DNA of 64,000 bases from NCBI RefSeq assembly GCF_030445035.2, contig NC_080677.1:101863513-101927512 (forward strand), in the 5' to 3' direction. Shown piece after piece: positions 1 through 10,266 of this stretch. Within the stretch, counting starts at the first letter, position 1, and the number at the start of each line of letters is the position of its first letter. This DNA comes from Dasypus novemcinctus (Eukaryota; Chordata; Mammalia; Cingulata; Dasypodidae). The translations under genes were made by a program, and so were the position numbers. The notes beneath the pieces are model-generated. The model did no database searches. It was not told the DNA's origin and worked only from the letters and a program-made list of their open reading frames with translations.

Positions 1-3000
1 TAAGTCAGCCGTTTTAACTACCACCAACTCTATCCATTTCCAGACTTTTACAGTCAAGTTAATTAAAAATTCTATATACAGTAAGATTCAGTACCCCTTC
101 TCAGCCCTTATCCTATCTCCTGGTAACCTTTACTCTAGGTTTTAACTCTATGTGTTTATTCTTCACATTTAGCTCATGTTAGTGAGACCATGCAATAATT
201 GTCCTTTTGTGTCTGGCTTATTTCACCCAGCATCATTTCCTGAAGGTTAATCTATGTTGTAATATGTGTCCCAATTTCATTTCTTCTTACAGCAACATAG
301 TATTCCATCATGTGTACATACCACATTTTGTTTATCCATTCATCAGTTGTTGGGCAGTGAGTGCTTCCATCTTTTGGCAATTTCGAATAATCTTGCTATG
401 AACATTGGTGAGAAAATGTGATCGTGGCCTTATTTACAGTTCTTCTGGATATAGTCTTAGTAGAGGATTGCCAGATCATATGGCAGGTCTGTATTTAGCT
501 TCCTGAGGACCACCAAACTTTCTTCCACAGAGGCTGAACCATTCTACATTCCCACCAACAGTGAAGGAGTGCTCCTATTTCTCCACATCTTCTCTGGTAA
601 TTGTAGTTTTCTGGATTCGTTTTTTTTAAATAATGGTCATTCTATGAGGTGTGAGGTGATAGTTCATGGTAGTTCTGATTTGCATTTCCCTAATAGCTAG
701 TGATATTGAACATTTTTAATGTTCTTTTTCACAATTTTTATTTCCACTTTGGAAAAATATCTTTGGCCTTTTGCCCATATTTTAATTAGATTGTTTGCTT
801 TTTTTTGTTGAGTTGTATTTTCTTTTTATATAGCTTGGAAATCAAATATGTGGTTTCCAAATATTTTCTCTCATTAAATAGGCTGCCTTTTCACCTTCTT
901 AACAAAGACTTTTGAAGCACAAAAGTGTTTAATTTTGAGGAGGTCCCATTTATTCATTTTTTCTTTTGTTGCTCGTGCTTTGAGGGTAAGATTTAAGAAA
1001 CCACCACCTACCTCAAGGTCTTAAAGATGTTTCTCTCCATTTTCTTCTAGGAGATTTATGGTTCTAGCTTTTATATTTAGGTCCTTGATCCATTTTGAGT
1101 TTATTTTTGTATAAGGTATGAGGTAGAGGTCCTCTTCCTTTCCTTTAGCTATGGATATCCAGTTCTTCCAGCATTGTCTATTCTGACCCAACTGGGTTGG
1201 CTTGATGACCTTGTTAAAATCAAGGGTCTATTTCTAAAAAAACGATCTTGTTCCTTTGGTCTATATGTGTATCTTTATGCCAGTATCATGTTGTTTGTAC
1301 CATTGTAGCTAGGTAATATGATTTACAGTCCAGAAGTGAGAGTCCTCCAACTTTGTTTTTCTGTTTTAAGATTATTCAGGTCCACATAGCCTTCCAAATC
1401 AATTTTATAATTGGGTTTTCCATTTCTTATAAAATCCTGCTTGGATTTTTATTGGGATTACATTGAATCTGTTTATCACTTTTGGCAGAAATGACATCTT
1501 AACAATATTTAGTCTTCTAATCCATGAACATCAAATATTCTTCCATTTATTTATTTGATTTGCTTTAACAATGCATTGTAGTTTTCTGAATACAGGTATT
1601 TTACATCCTTGGTTAAGTTTATTCCTATTTATTTGATTCTTTTAGTCACTATTGTGAAAGGATTTTTTTCCTTACATCCTTCTCAAATGACTCATTACTA
1701 GTTTATAGAAACATTACTAATTTTTGCATATTAATCATACATCCTGTCACTTGGTTGAAATTTTTTTTTTTTTTTTTTAGCTCTAGTAGCTTTGTTGTAC
1801 ATTTTTCAGGAATTTCTAGGTATAGGATCATATCATCTGTGAATAGTGAAAGTTTTACTTCTTCCTTTCCAATTTGGACACATTTTATTTCTTTTTCTTG
1901 CCTGATTGCTTGAGCTTGGATATCTAGCCCTGTATTAAACAACAGCGGCAACAGTGGAGATCCTTATCTTGTTCCTAATCTCAGCAGGAAAGCTTTCAGT
2001 CCTTTATCATTGAGTACAATGTTAGCTGTGTGTTTTCATGCATATTCTTTATCATGTTGAAAAAGTTTTCTTCAATTCATATCTTTTGGAGTGTTGGATT
2101 TTGTCAAATACCATTTCTTTGAATATTGAGAATATCATGTAGTTTTTCTTCTTTGATTTATTAATGTGCTGTATTACACTGGTAGTTTTTTTGTGTGCTG
2201 AATTATCTTTGCCTGCTGTGATAATGCCCACTTGGCCATGATGAATAATTCTTTTAATGTTTTATTGGATTCAATTAGCAAGTATTTTTTGAGGAATTTA
2301 CATCTCTATGTATTAGGAAAATGGTTTTATAATTTTCTTTTTTCATAATATCTTTATCTGACTTTGGTATTAGGATGATGTTGGCATCTTAGAATGAGCT
2401 TGGTAGTATTCCTTCCTGTTCAAATTTTTGGAAGAGTTTAAGTAAGATTCATATTGAGCAATCTGGTCCAGAAATTTTTCATTTTGGGGTGAATTTTGAT
2501 GACTGTTTCAATCTCTTTACTTGTATTTAGTTTTTTGAGGTTTTCTGTTTCTCCTATGGTCAGTGTAGTTCATTCATGTTTCTAGGAATTTGTACATTTC
2601 ATCTATATTGTCCAGTTTGTTGGAGTACAGTTGTTCATAGTATCCTCTTACGATCTCTTTTATTTCTGTGGGATCAGTAGTAATGTCCCCATTTTAATTT
2701 CTGATTTTATTAATTTGCATCTTCTCTCTTTATTTCTTTGTCAGTCTAGCTTAGAGTTTGCCAATTTTGTTGATATTCTTGAAGCACTTACTTTTGATTT
2801 TGTTAATTTTCTCTCTTTTTTTTTTGTTCTCAATTCCATTTATTTCTGCTTTGATCTTTGTTATTTCATCCCTTCTGCTTGCTTTGGGAATAGTTTTGTT
2901 CTCATTTTCATTCATCTTTACTGATTTCTGTTTCAATGTCTTCTTTGGACCACTTTTTATTTAAGACTGCATATTTAATCTCCATATTTTTGTGAATTTT

Positions 3001-4998
3001 CCTTTTTACTGACTATTGTTGATTTCCAGCTTCATTCATTATGATCAGAGAATGTGCATTTTACAATTTTTACCTTTTTAAATATATTGAGATCTGTTTT
3101 TTAAATCCAATATTTGGTCTGTCCTGAAGAAAGATTCATGAGCACTTGAGAAGAATGTACCTCTGACTATTTTAAGGTACAATGTTCTGTATATATCTTT
3201 TAGGTCTAATTCACTGTTCATATTATTCAAGGTCTCTTGATCACATGCTCAGACGTTCTAGCCAGTGCCGAATGGGGTGTATTGAAGTCTTCAACTATTT
3301 TTGTAGAGATGTCTATTTCTTCCTTCAGTTTTACCAATGTTTGCCTCAAATTAATTTGGGGCATCCTGGTTAGGTGCATATACAGTTATGATTGTTATTT
3401 CTTCATGGTGAATTGCTCCTGATTAATATATATTGTCCTTCCTTGTCTCTAATAACAGCTTTTCTTTTAAAGTGTATTTCCTCCAATAAAGTATAGCTAC
3501 TCCAGCTTTTTTTTTTTATTACTGCATGTGTGGAGTAACTTTTTGCAGCATCTCACTTTAATTTATTTGTATCTTGGGGTCTAAGGCAAGTCTCTTGTAG
3601 ATAGTGAATAGATGGCTAATATTTTCTCATCCATTTCACCAGTCTGTGTCTTTGATTGGGATGTTTAATCCATTAACATTTAATATTATTAATGGAAAGC
3701 TAGTTCTTACTTCACCAATTGTGACCTTTGGGTTTTTTCTTTGCATCTTATTTTCACCACTTTTTTTTTACACTTATAGGTACTTTTACTGATATAATCT
3801 TCATTTCTGGACTCTCTTCCAAACTTTTCTCTTCTCTCTTTTCTTTTCAGACTGTAGCACTGCCTTTAGTATTTCCTGTAAAGTCAGTCTCATGGTTAAA
3901 AGCACTCTCAGTTTCCATTTATCTCTGAATATTCTAAACTTGAAATCATTTTTGAAAGACAGTCTTTTGAGATATAAGATTATTGGTTGGCAGGTTTCTC
4001 TTGCATTATCTTAAATATATCTTGCTACTGCGTTCTTGCTTCCATGGTTTCTGAAGAGAAATCAGCACTTAATATTATTTGTATGTGATGAATTGGTTTT
4101 CTCTTGCTGCTCTCAGAATTCTGTCTTTAATTTGATATTTGGTATTCTGATTAGTATGTGTCTTAGAATAAATCTATTCAGATTTACTTGGCTGAGAGTA
4201 CATTGTACTTCCTGGATGAGAGTATTTATCTTTCAGTGGGGTTGGGAAATTTTCTACCATTATTTCCTCAAATATTTCTTCTCATGCTTTTCCCTTCTCA
4301 TCTCTTTTTGGTACACCCACGACATATGTTTACATATATCTTGCCATCATTTAGTACCCTGAAACCCTGTTCAATTTTTTTTCCATTTTTTTTAAGTGTT
4401 TACTTTCAGAGGTTCTGTTTTCAATCTCATCATTCCTTTCTTCTGCTTCTTCAACTCTGGTGTTATATGCCTCCAATGTATTTTTTATTTTATTTACTGT
4501 GACTTTCATTCCCATAAGATCTGCTATTTTTCTATGTATGTATGCTTTAAAATTCTTCTTTGTGCTCATCCAGTGTCTTCTTCATATCCTTAATCTCTTT
4601 AGCCATCTCACTGAAATGCATTAAGGAAATTTGTGAGAATATCTGTGATTTTTGATTAGTTGTTTCAACTACTTTATGTCATTTGGAAGTTTAGTTTGAT
4701 CCTTTCACTGAGCCATATCTTCCTGTTTCTTGGTATGGCTGATACTTTTTTTGTCTGGGCTCAGTTTCTTCTTTAAGTCTAGTGCTTTCTAATTGATTGA
4801 CTTTTTGTTACAGTCCTTCTTTGATTTTTGGTTCAACTTATTTTATAGTGTATAACCAATCAGAAGTTTTCTGTTCTTTTCCATGTTTCTTGCCCTTTCT
4901 CTCTTGTTGGCAGCAAAGTAGAAGCCAAGGATGCAGTGTTACTGTAAGCCCTGGAGGCAGAAGCTGTCTGCATTGTCCCAGGAACTGATGAAGCTTCT
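1..4998 (-). mobile_element. LINE-1 element, antisense, 5' portion continues beyond ERV-1
   Basis: The plus strand reads as the reverse complement of a LINE-1. From low to high coordinate it runs from the ORF2 C-terminal/3' end, through the reverse transcriptase (minus-strand peptide at 1703-1951 with the active-site block [10 protein letters not shown] in place of the usual F-A-D-D), to the endonuclease around 3200-3700, then ORF1. A coiled-coil-like ORF1 piece lies at 4351-4569. Frames are broken by many stops, so this copy is dead. Its 3' end lies outside the window. Its 5' UTR is interrupted by ERV-1 at 4998-5003 and resumes at 13065. Family assignment is by motif recognition only. Confidence 0.88.
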
Positions 4999-5002
4999 CT
5001 CA
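4998..5002. repeat. Target-site duplication of ERV-1, left copy
   Basis: TCTCA immediately before the LTR is repeated as TCTCA at 13060-13064 immediately after the other LTR. This marks a five-base duplication made by integration into the LINE-1 5' UTR. Six bases is more usual for betaretroviruses, and no sixth base matches. Confidence 0.75.
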
Positions 5003-5358
5003 TTGTAGCTAAGCGTGAGGGTCTCGTCCTCGCTCAGGCCCAAGAGTCGGGGGGGCTTGCTCCTGCCAAACCACCGGCGGGGGGTGCCCCAAGAGGGAGC
5101 ACCGGTTCTCCAGGCATGGGGGACGCGCGGTTGGGGAAAAACCACGGAGACCGCTTGAGCGCAAGAACAGGTCTGCTTTATTGCGGAAGTACACTTGGTT
5201 ATATAGGGTTGGGTAGAGGGAGGGGTTGGAGCTAGGGCGGGCTAGCTACGGGGTGGTAGTGAATAGGTGGGAGTGGGCGGGACTGGTGGAAAGGACAGCA
5301 ACGGCTGGAGGGGGAAGATAACAACGGCTGGGAGGAGGGGTGGAGGGAGGCAGTAACA
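5003..5358 (-). repeat. ERV-1 3' LTR
   Basis: Direct copy of 12706-13059. Read on the minus strand it begins TGTTACTGCC and ends GCTACA(A). A TATATAA box lies at 5199-5205 and AATAAA at 5177-5182, only about 17 bases further on. The poly(A) signal therefore lies near or before the cap site, as in short-R betaretroviral LTRs. GC boxes (GGGCGGG on the plus strand) lie around 5240-5285 in U3. Differences from the 5' LTR are six transitions plus a G7/G6 and an A5/A4 length change. Confidence 0.93.
5199..5205 (-). promoter_or_regulatory. TATA box of ERV-1 3' LTR
   Basis: TATATAA on the minus strand, flanked by CCC-rich U3 sequence upstream and AATAAA 17 bases downstream. The same arrangement is in the 5' LTR at 12900-12906. 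Confidence 0.7.
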
Positions 5359-5603
5359 ATTGCTCTCTTTTTGTTTTTTAGAGGGAAATAATGAGGGGAA
5401 AGGGGAATAGGCTGGGGAAGGCGAGGGGTAAGGGGGCAAAGCCGGCTGGCTATGGGCGAATGACATAGCATCTGGCCAGGATGCATGCATTAGCCCTCAG
5501 GGTCGGTGCGTGCCGGCGCTAGACGCACACCGAGCCTTGCCAGCGGAGCGGCCTTGCGATGCCCTAGAACCCCCATTGAAGGGAAGGAAATGACAGGGAG
5601 TGG
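5359..5603 (-). other. ERV-1 env-LTR spacer with purine tract and candidate structured RNA element
   Basis: This noncoding stretch lies between the env stop and the 3' LTR. Next to the LTR, the minus strand has a purine tract broken by one C (5363-5379, reading AAAAAACAAAAAGAGAG), the expected polypurine primer, separated from the LTR by GCAAT-like bases. The rest is GC-rich with two self-complementary segments. One is CGGTGTGCGT paired with ACGCACCG around a GC-rich loop (about 5500-5535). The other is GCATCCTGGCCAGATGC (about 5469-5485). In type-D retroviruses this position holds the constitutive transport element. I see no sequence match to it, so the functional analogy is positional only. 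Confidence 0.5.
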
Positions 5604-7469
5604 CTAGAGTAGGTCTCTCGGGCGGAGAGGACGAAGAGGACGGTGGGGAGGGGGCTCTTCGGTGGCGAGGCGTTGGTAATGAACTTGCACGAAGGAGCTG
5701 AACACAGCATTGGATACAGCTTTGGCTTGATCTTTGGCAAGACTGACTACCCTCTTGATGCCCCAGGGGCCCACGGTGAGAATTAAAATGACGACAATGA
5801 GCGGGCCTAGAAATGGAAGGAGGTAAGGGAGGAGGGCATGAAAAAGATTGGAAGAATAGTTTGCGTTTTCTCGCTCTTTGCGGCGTTTTTCTAGTCCCTC
5901 TTGGACTTTTCTCAGATTATCCTCGACTAGGCCGGTGAAATTGGCGTATATACAGCATTCTTCTCCAAGAGCGGCACAAAGACCTCCTTCTTTGAGAAGG
6001 AGGAGGTCGAGGCCGCGACGGTTTTGCAGGACTACTTCGGAGAGAGAGTTAAGAGAGTCTTTTAGATATTTGACAGCTTCGCGAAGATAGGTGATGTCTT
6101 CATCAACGGCCTGTCTGAGAGAGGAGAGGGCAGAAGACTGCGTGGCGAGGGCAGCGATGCCGGTGTCTGCCCCCGCAAGACCCAGAAGGGAAGCAACAGT
6201 TAGGGTTGCAGTGATTGGTTCCCTTATTTGTAGGTGGAGAGAGGTTTGTTTGCGTAGCAAACGGCGGAAAAAGTCAGTGTCAGAGTGGTAGAGGACTCGA
6301 GGGGCGAGAAGGATAAGCACACAAATTTCATTACTAGCATTGAGGGTGGCGACGTTGAGGCAAGGGGTTAGTCCAGTGGAGGTACAAAGCCATTGAGAGG
6401 TGTTATGAGGAATTAAGAATCTGGCAGTAGTGCTGGGAGAGGAGTAACCAGAGCAAACACTAAGGGAGGGGTGAGGGCCTCGACGAGAATGAACACAGTG
6501 TCCTGTGGAGGAAACAGACTGAAAGGTTAGGGGGACAGAGGAGGCGTTCCAATTGCATTCGGTGGGATTCTGTTTAGAGGATTCGCTGAAGGAGAGATTG
6601 GTGGCGACAGGTTCATAGAGAGGAAGAGAGGGGGAGAGGCAGAGCCAACAGTTCCGAGTGAGGTTGGGGTAAGATGTGTTTAAAGAGGTGTATGAGGCAT
6701 TGATTAGTTTGAAGAGAGGACTGGAGTACTGAGCAGGGGGTAAGTGAGGCTTAAGAGCATGGGAGCTGAGGGAGACAGTGGCAGGAGGTACCAGAGGGGG
6801 GGTACCAGGTGGGGGAGGAGAAGGAGGTTGTGCCTTAGGGGGGTTGAGAACTCGATTTGGGCCGACAGCAGGGGGGGGTGAAGCAGACGGCTGTTTCTTT
6901 ACAATAGTGAAGATAGAGCCATAATCATAGCTTTCCATGTATAGACGGAACCCCCATGTGCGACCTTGAAACCAGATGTTTAAGTTGGGGTCTTTGACTG
7001 TGAGCGTGATGTTATTGTGTAAAGCATTGCCCTTTTTTAGAGTGAGATAGGGGTCTTTGTTTGGGGCTCTTGACCAGCCATGGGCTATAGTTTCACAGCC
7101 CCAGGAAGGGCAGAAAAAATGTGTCGGGTCATGGCAGCCTCTTGCAGAGGCAGGGCAGATATAGTAGCCATGGACTCCATAATCCCAGGGGCCGTTGAGG
7201 CCTGTAAGTGAGCTGTACCAGCATCGATGAGTTTTGTGTGTAACGTCTACGAGAGAACTGACGACAGGAAGGTTGGCAAGATTACATATGTGCACTGAGA
7301 AAGAGGGAGCACTCGCAGTTACATTGAAGGCAAGGACTTTGTCAAATCGAGAGAGAGTCCAGTTGAAAGGTCGATGATTTTGATTGGCAGCGGCTGAGAG
7401 GGCGAAGAAGGCCAGGGCGCAGGAAATGGTCACGAAGCTGTAGAGAGGCATCATTTGACGAGGCAGCAT
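5604..7469 (-). CDS. env: ERV-1 env: intact envelope polyprotein, gamma/type-D class
   Basis: An uninterrupted 621-codon frame. Visible in order are an N-terminal signal peptide (about residues 10-28), a surface subunit with many N-glycosylation sequons, a proline-rich linker at 194-234, the CWLC motif at 274-277, a minimal RLLR cleavage site at 403-406, a hydrophobic fusion-peptide-like stretch at about 417-441, and a heptad region. These are followed by the immunosuppressive-type segment just before CX6CC (498-506), a transmembrane helix at about 546-568 and a cytoplasmic tail of about 50 residues. CWLC plus CX6CC marks the covalently linked SU-TM type shared by gammaretroviruses and type-D viruses. 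Its start overlaps the end of pol by 128 bases, as usual for a spliced env. No break is visible; expression is unknown. Confidence 0.93.
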   Translation of the reverse strand: MLPRQMMPLYSFVTISCALAFFALSAAANQNHRPFNWTLSRFDKVLAFNVTASAPSFSVHICNLANLPVVSSLVDVTHKTHRCWYSSLTGLNGPWDYGVHGYYICPASARGCHDPTHFFCPSWGCETIAHGWSRAPNKDPYLTLKKGNALHNNITLTVKDPNLNIWFQGRTWGFRLYMESYDYGSIFTIVKKQPSASPPPAVGPNRVLNPPKAQPPSPPPPGTPPLVPPATVSLSSHALKPHLPPAQYSSPLFKLINASYTSLNTSYPNLTRNCWLCLSPSLPLYEPVATNLSFSESSKQNPTECNWNASSVPLTFQSVSSTGHCVHSRRGPHPSLSVCSGYSSPSTTARFLIPHNTSQWLCTSTGLTPCLNVATLNASNEICVLILLAPRVLYHSDTDFFRRLLRKQTSLHLQIREPITATLTVASLLGLAGADTGIAALATQSSALSSLRQAVDEDITYLREAVKYLKDSLNSLSEVVLQNRRGLDLLLLKEGGLCAALGEECCIYANFTGLVEDNLRKVQEGLEKRRKERENANYSSNLFHALLPYLLPFLGPLIVVILILTVGPWGIKRVVSLAKDQAKAVSNAVFSSFVQVHYQRLATEEPPPHRPLRPLRPRDLL

Positions 7470-10266
7470 CTGTGGAGATAAAAGAGAGAGAAAGTTCCTC
7501 GCTCTTCACGCGTGGAGAGCGGGTGGCATGAGGGGAAGAGAGGGGGTTTTTGGATGATGGCTGGTGTTGGATTTGGGCGAACGGGGCGCAGTTTGGGCCA
7601 CCATAGATAATGTTGTCTCTCACTGAGGGCATAGGGTGTTGATCGTTTGCTGGGACTAATGGGTCAGTGGCAGGCCGAATGCAGCGCCCAGGGATCCAGA
7701 GAGGCTGCGGCTCAGAATCTGGAAAGATACAAGCAAAGCCTCTCCCTTGTGCTAGGAGGGGAGCAGGATCTTGCCAACGATTGGTGGCAGGGTCTTTCCA
7801 ATGGACTAGGGGGACTTGCGAAGGCTGCCACATTGGCCCCCAGTGCTTGTGGGTGGGAGAAAGTCCTTGATTGTCAAAGGTTAGAAGATTGTGGTGAATG
7901 AGGCAGGCAGTCACAACGTCTGTTGGGGCCTTGTGGGGGGAGGAGGCTCTCTCCTTCTGAATGAGCAGTTTGAGCTGTTGATGAGTACGTTCGACGATCC
8001 CTTGTCCTTGTGGATTATACGGAATGCCGAAGTGATGTGTGATGTGATACATTTGCACGAAGCTGGCAAAGGCAGCACTATGATATGCTGGCCCGTTATC
8101 TGTTTTGAGATCCCATGGGACCCCCATGAACAGAATAGCTTGGCGGAGCGCTTTGACGCAATGTTTGGCGCTCTCCCCTGTAAGGGGGACTGCATAGCAC
8201 AGATGCGAAAAGGTGTCAATCGCCACATGAAGATATTTGAGGCGGCCAAAGGCGTTGACGTGAGTGACGTCTAGTTGCCATCTTGAGTTTGGGCGGAGGC
8301 CGCGAGGGTTGATGCCTTGAGGTTGTAAAGGTCCAAGTGGCAGCAAAGGCGCACAAGTCCGGCACGCACGCACGAGGTGCTTGCAAGTTTCAATAGGTAT
8401 GTCTGGAAAGAGCTTTCGGATGGACCACGCAGAAAAGTGAAACTGGGAGTGTAAAAGCTTGGCTTGATTGACGAAGTTTCCAAGCCGCGGCTTGTTAGTG
8501 GAGTCTTCCCGAAAAGTGACTGGGTTTACTTGATGGGCGGACACGGAAGCGTCAGCAAGGTTATTTCCCTGAGTCAGAGGCCCTGGTAGGCCAGAGTGGC
8601 TTCTAATGTGAGCTATGAACCAGGGCTGTTGCCGTTCTTCAAGCAGCCGTTTCACAAAGGCGAGTGCCCGATCGATGTTTGAGTCACTTGGCAAGAAAGT
8701 GGCAAGTGGGAGGCTGCGACAGACTTGAAGAGTGTATAGGCTGTCGGTAAAAATATTGAGAGGCTGGTCTGGGTGGAGATTGAGGACTGCAGCGACAGCT
8801 AGAAGTTCGCCCACTTGAACAGAAAAGTCATTAGCGAACAGCAGTTGCCGTGGCTCAGGATTTTTAGGAGTGTATATGATGGCTGCAAATGCTGTTTTTG
8901 AGGCGTCTGTGAAGGCAGTGATGGCTGAAGGGATTGGGTTCTGTGCAGGCAACGGGCGGAACGGGTTGGAAAACGCCAATTGAGACATTCCTTGCAGCAA
9001 TCGGTGATGAGGATAGTGGTTGTCAAAGAAGCCGCGAAAGAGCTCTATTAGGCTCTGCATTTGAGCATTGTTCATGATGAGAGAAGTGACTTCTTTGGCA
9101 TCTAAAGGCCAAACAATGGTGTGTGGCAGGACGCTATATGTTTGCATGGAGAGAAGTACTAAGTCAGTAGCTAACGCAATCCATGCCCTTATAAAAGGGC
9201 AAATTTTTGGAAGCTTGCTTTTGGATGTATGCAGGAAAAGGAGAGGGCCATCTTGCCATAAGAGGCCCGTGGGAGTGATTGGCATTGGCAGGATTAAAGC
9301 TAAGACTGGAAGGTTAGGGGAGAATCGCTCTAGACGGCATTGCTGCAGAGCGGCACTGACTTGTTGAACGGCTTCTTGGGCGGCAGGGGTGATGGTGATG
9401 TTCTGAGTAACCGCAGTTGGTGGGCTATCTTTGGTTTGCAAGAGCTCGAAAAGGGGCTGCATTTGCGCTGTTGTGATGGGGAGCGCTGAGCGAAGCCAAT
9501 TAATCTGTCCACAAAGCCGTTGGAGCTCAGTGAGTGTCATCTTGTGAGAGACGTGAATTTTTGGGCTCGCAGGTTGAATGGACTGGTGAAAATGAAAGCC
9601 TAAGAATTGAAAAGGAGGTTGGAGGTTTATTTTGTCCGACTGCACAGTAAGCCCGAGGCTGGAGAGGTTTGTTATTGTTGCCGAGAGCAGATCATTGAGG
9701 AGCGCATGGGAGCTCGCTGCCAAAAGGAGGTCATCCATGTAGTGGAGGATGTATGTGTGCTCCGGATTGAACTTGGAGCGCAGCGGCTCAACGGCATGGT
9801 TGACATACAATTGGCATATAGTAGGGCTGTTGCGCATGCCTTGAGGTAACACCTTCCATTGAAATCGCTGCGCTGCACCTTGGTTGTTGATGTGCGGAAC
9901 TGTGAACGCAAACCTTGGACAGTCCTGGGGATGGAGAGGGATAGAGAAAAAGCAGTCTTTGATGTCGATGGTTGCTGCATGAAAATGTTGGGGGACTGCG
10001 GTGGGATGCGGGCATCCTGGCTGAGGTGATCCCATTGGCTTAATATGCTTGTTGATCTCTCGGAGGTCGTGGAGAAGGCGGAACTTGCCTGTGTTTTTCT
10101 TGTTAATGACGAAGATTGGTGAATTATAGGGACTGGTGGACGGCTCAATATGCCCTGCTTGTAGCTGCTCTTCGACGAGGGCAGAGAGAGCCTGTAGCTT
10201 GTGAGCTGGCAAGGGCCACTGCTCGACCCAGATGGGCTCCTCTGTGTCCCATCCAGAGGGATAGGG
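7342..10266 (-). CDS. pol: ERV-1 pol: reverse transcriptase, RNase H, integrase
   Basis: An open frame of about 970 codons. The conserved stretch just upstream of residue 1 (EEPIWVEQWPLP) shows the true coding frame extends before the first usable start, up to the TGA at 10267-10269. Numbering from 10212: RT catalytic aspartate near residue 83 (TIDIKD) and YMDD at 158-161. RNase H has TDAS, VGELLAV, TDSLY and NLADAS, so all four acidic residues are present. Integrase has an HX3H...CX2C zinc domain, then QLDVTH, TDNGPAY and GIVERTH with exactly 35 residues between the second Asp and the Glu. No internal stop or frameshift was seen. The family relation is betaretroviral (MPMV/MMTV-like). It is normally made as a Gag-Pro-Pol fusion. 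Confidence 0.93.
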   Translation of the reverse strand, partial: PYPSGWDTEEPIWVEQWPLPAHKLQALSALVEEQLQAGHIEPSTSPYNSPIFVINKKNTGKFRLLHDLREINKHIKPMGSPQPGCPHPTAVPQHFHAATIDIKDCFFSIPLHPQDCPRFAFTVPHINNQGAAQRFQWKVLPQGMRNSPTICQLYVNHAVEPLRSKFNPEHTYILHYMDDLLLAASSHALLNDLLSATITNLSSLGLTVQSDKINLQPPFQFLGFHFHQSIQPASPKIHVSHKMTLTELQRLCGQINWLRSALPITTAQMQPLFELLQTKDSPPTAVTQNITITPAAQEAVQQVSAALQQCRLERFSPNLPVLALILPMPITPTGLLWQDGPLLFLHTSKSKLPKICPFIRAWIALATDLVLLSMQTYSVLPHTIVWPLDAKEVTSLIMNNAQMQSLIELFRGFFDNHYPHHRLLQGMSQLAFSNPFRPLPAQNPIPSAITAFTDASKTAFAAIIYTPKNPEPRQLLFANDFSVQVGELLAVAAVLNLHPDQPLNIFTDSLYTLQVCRSLPLATFLPSDSNIDRALAFVKRLLEERQQPWFIAHIRSHSGLPGPLTQGNNLADASVSAHQVNPVTFREDSTNKPRLGNFVNQAKLLHSQFHFSAWSIRKLFPDIPIETCKHLVRACRTCAPLLPLGPLQPQGINPRGLRPNSRWQLDVTHVNAFGRLKYLHVAIDTFSHLCYAVPLTGESAKHCVKALRQAILFMGVPWDLKTDNGPAYHSAAFASFVQMYHITHHFGIPYNPQGQGIVERTHQQLKLLIQKERASSPHKAPTDVVTACLIHHNLLTFDNQGLSPTHKHWGPMWQPSQVPLVHWKDPATNRWQDPAPLLAQGRGFACIFPDSEPQPLWIPGRCIRPATDPLVPANDQHPMPSVRDNIIYGGPNCAPFAQIQHQPSSKNPLSSPHATRSPRVKSEELSLSFISTDAASSNDASLQLRDHFLRPGLLRPLSRCQSKSSTFQLDSLSI

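Noticed and set aside
2631-4502. Runs of hydrophobic open frames on the plus strand
   Set aside because: T-rich reverse complement of LINE-1 coding strand gives Phe/Leu/Ser-rich frames without meaning.
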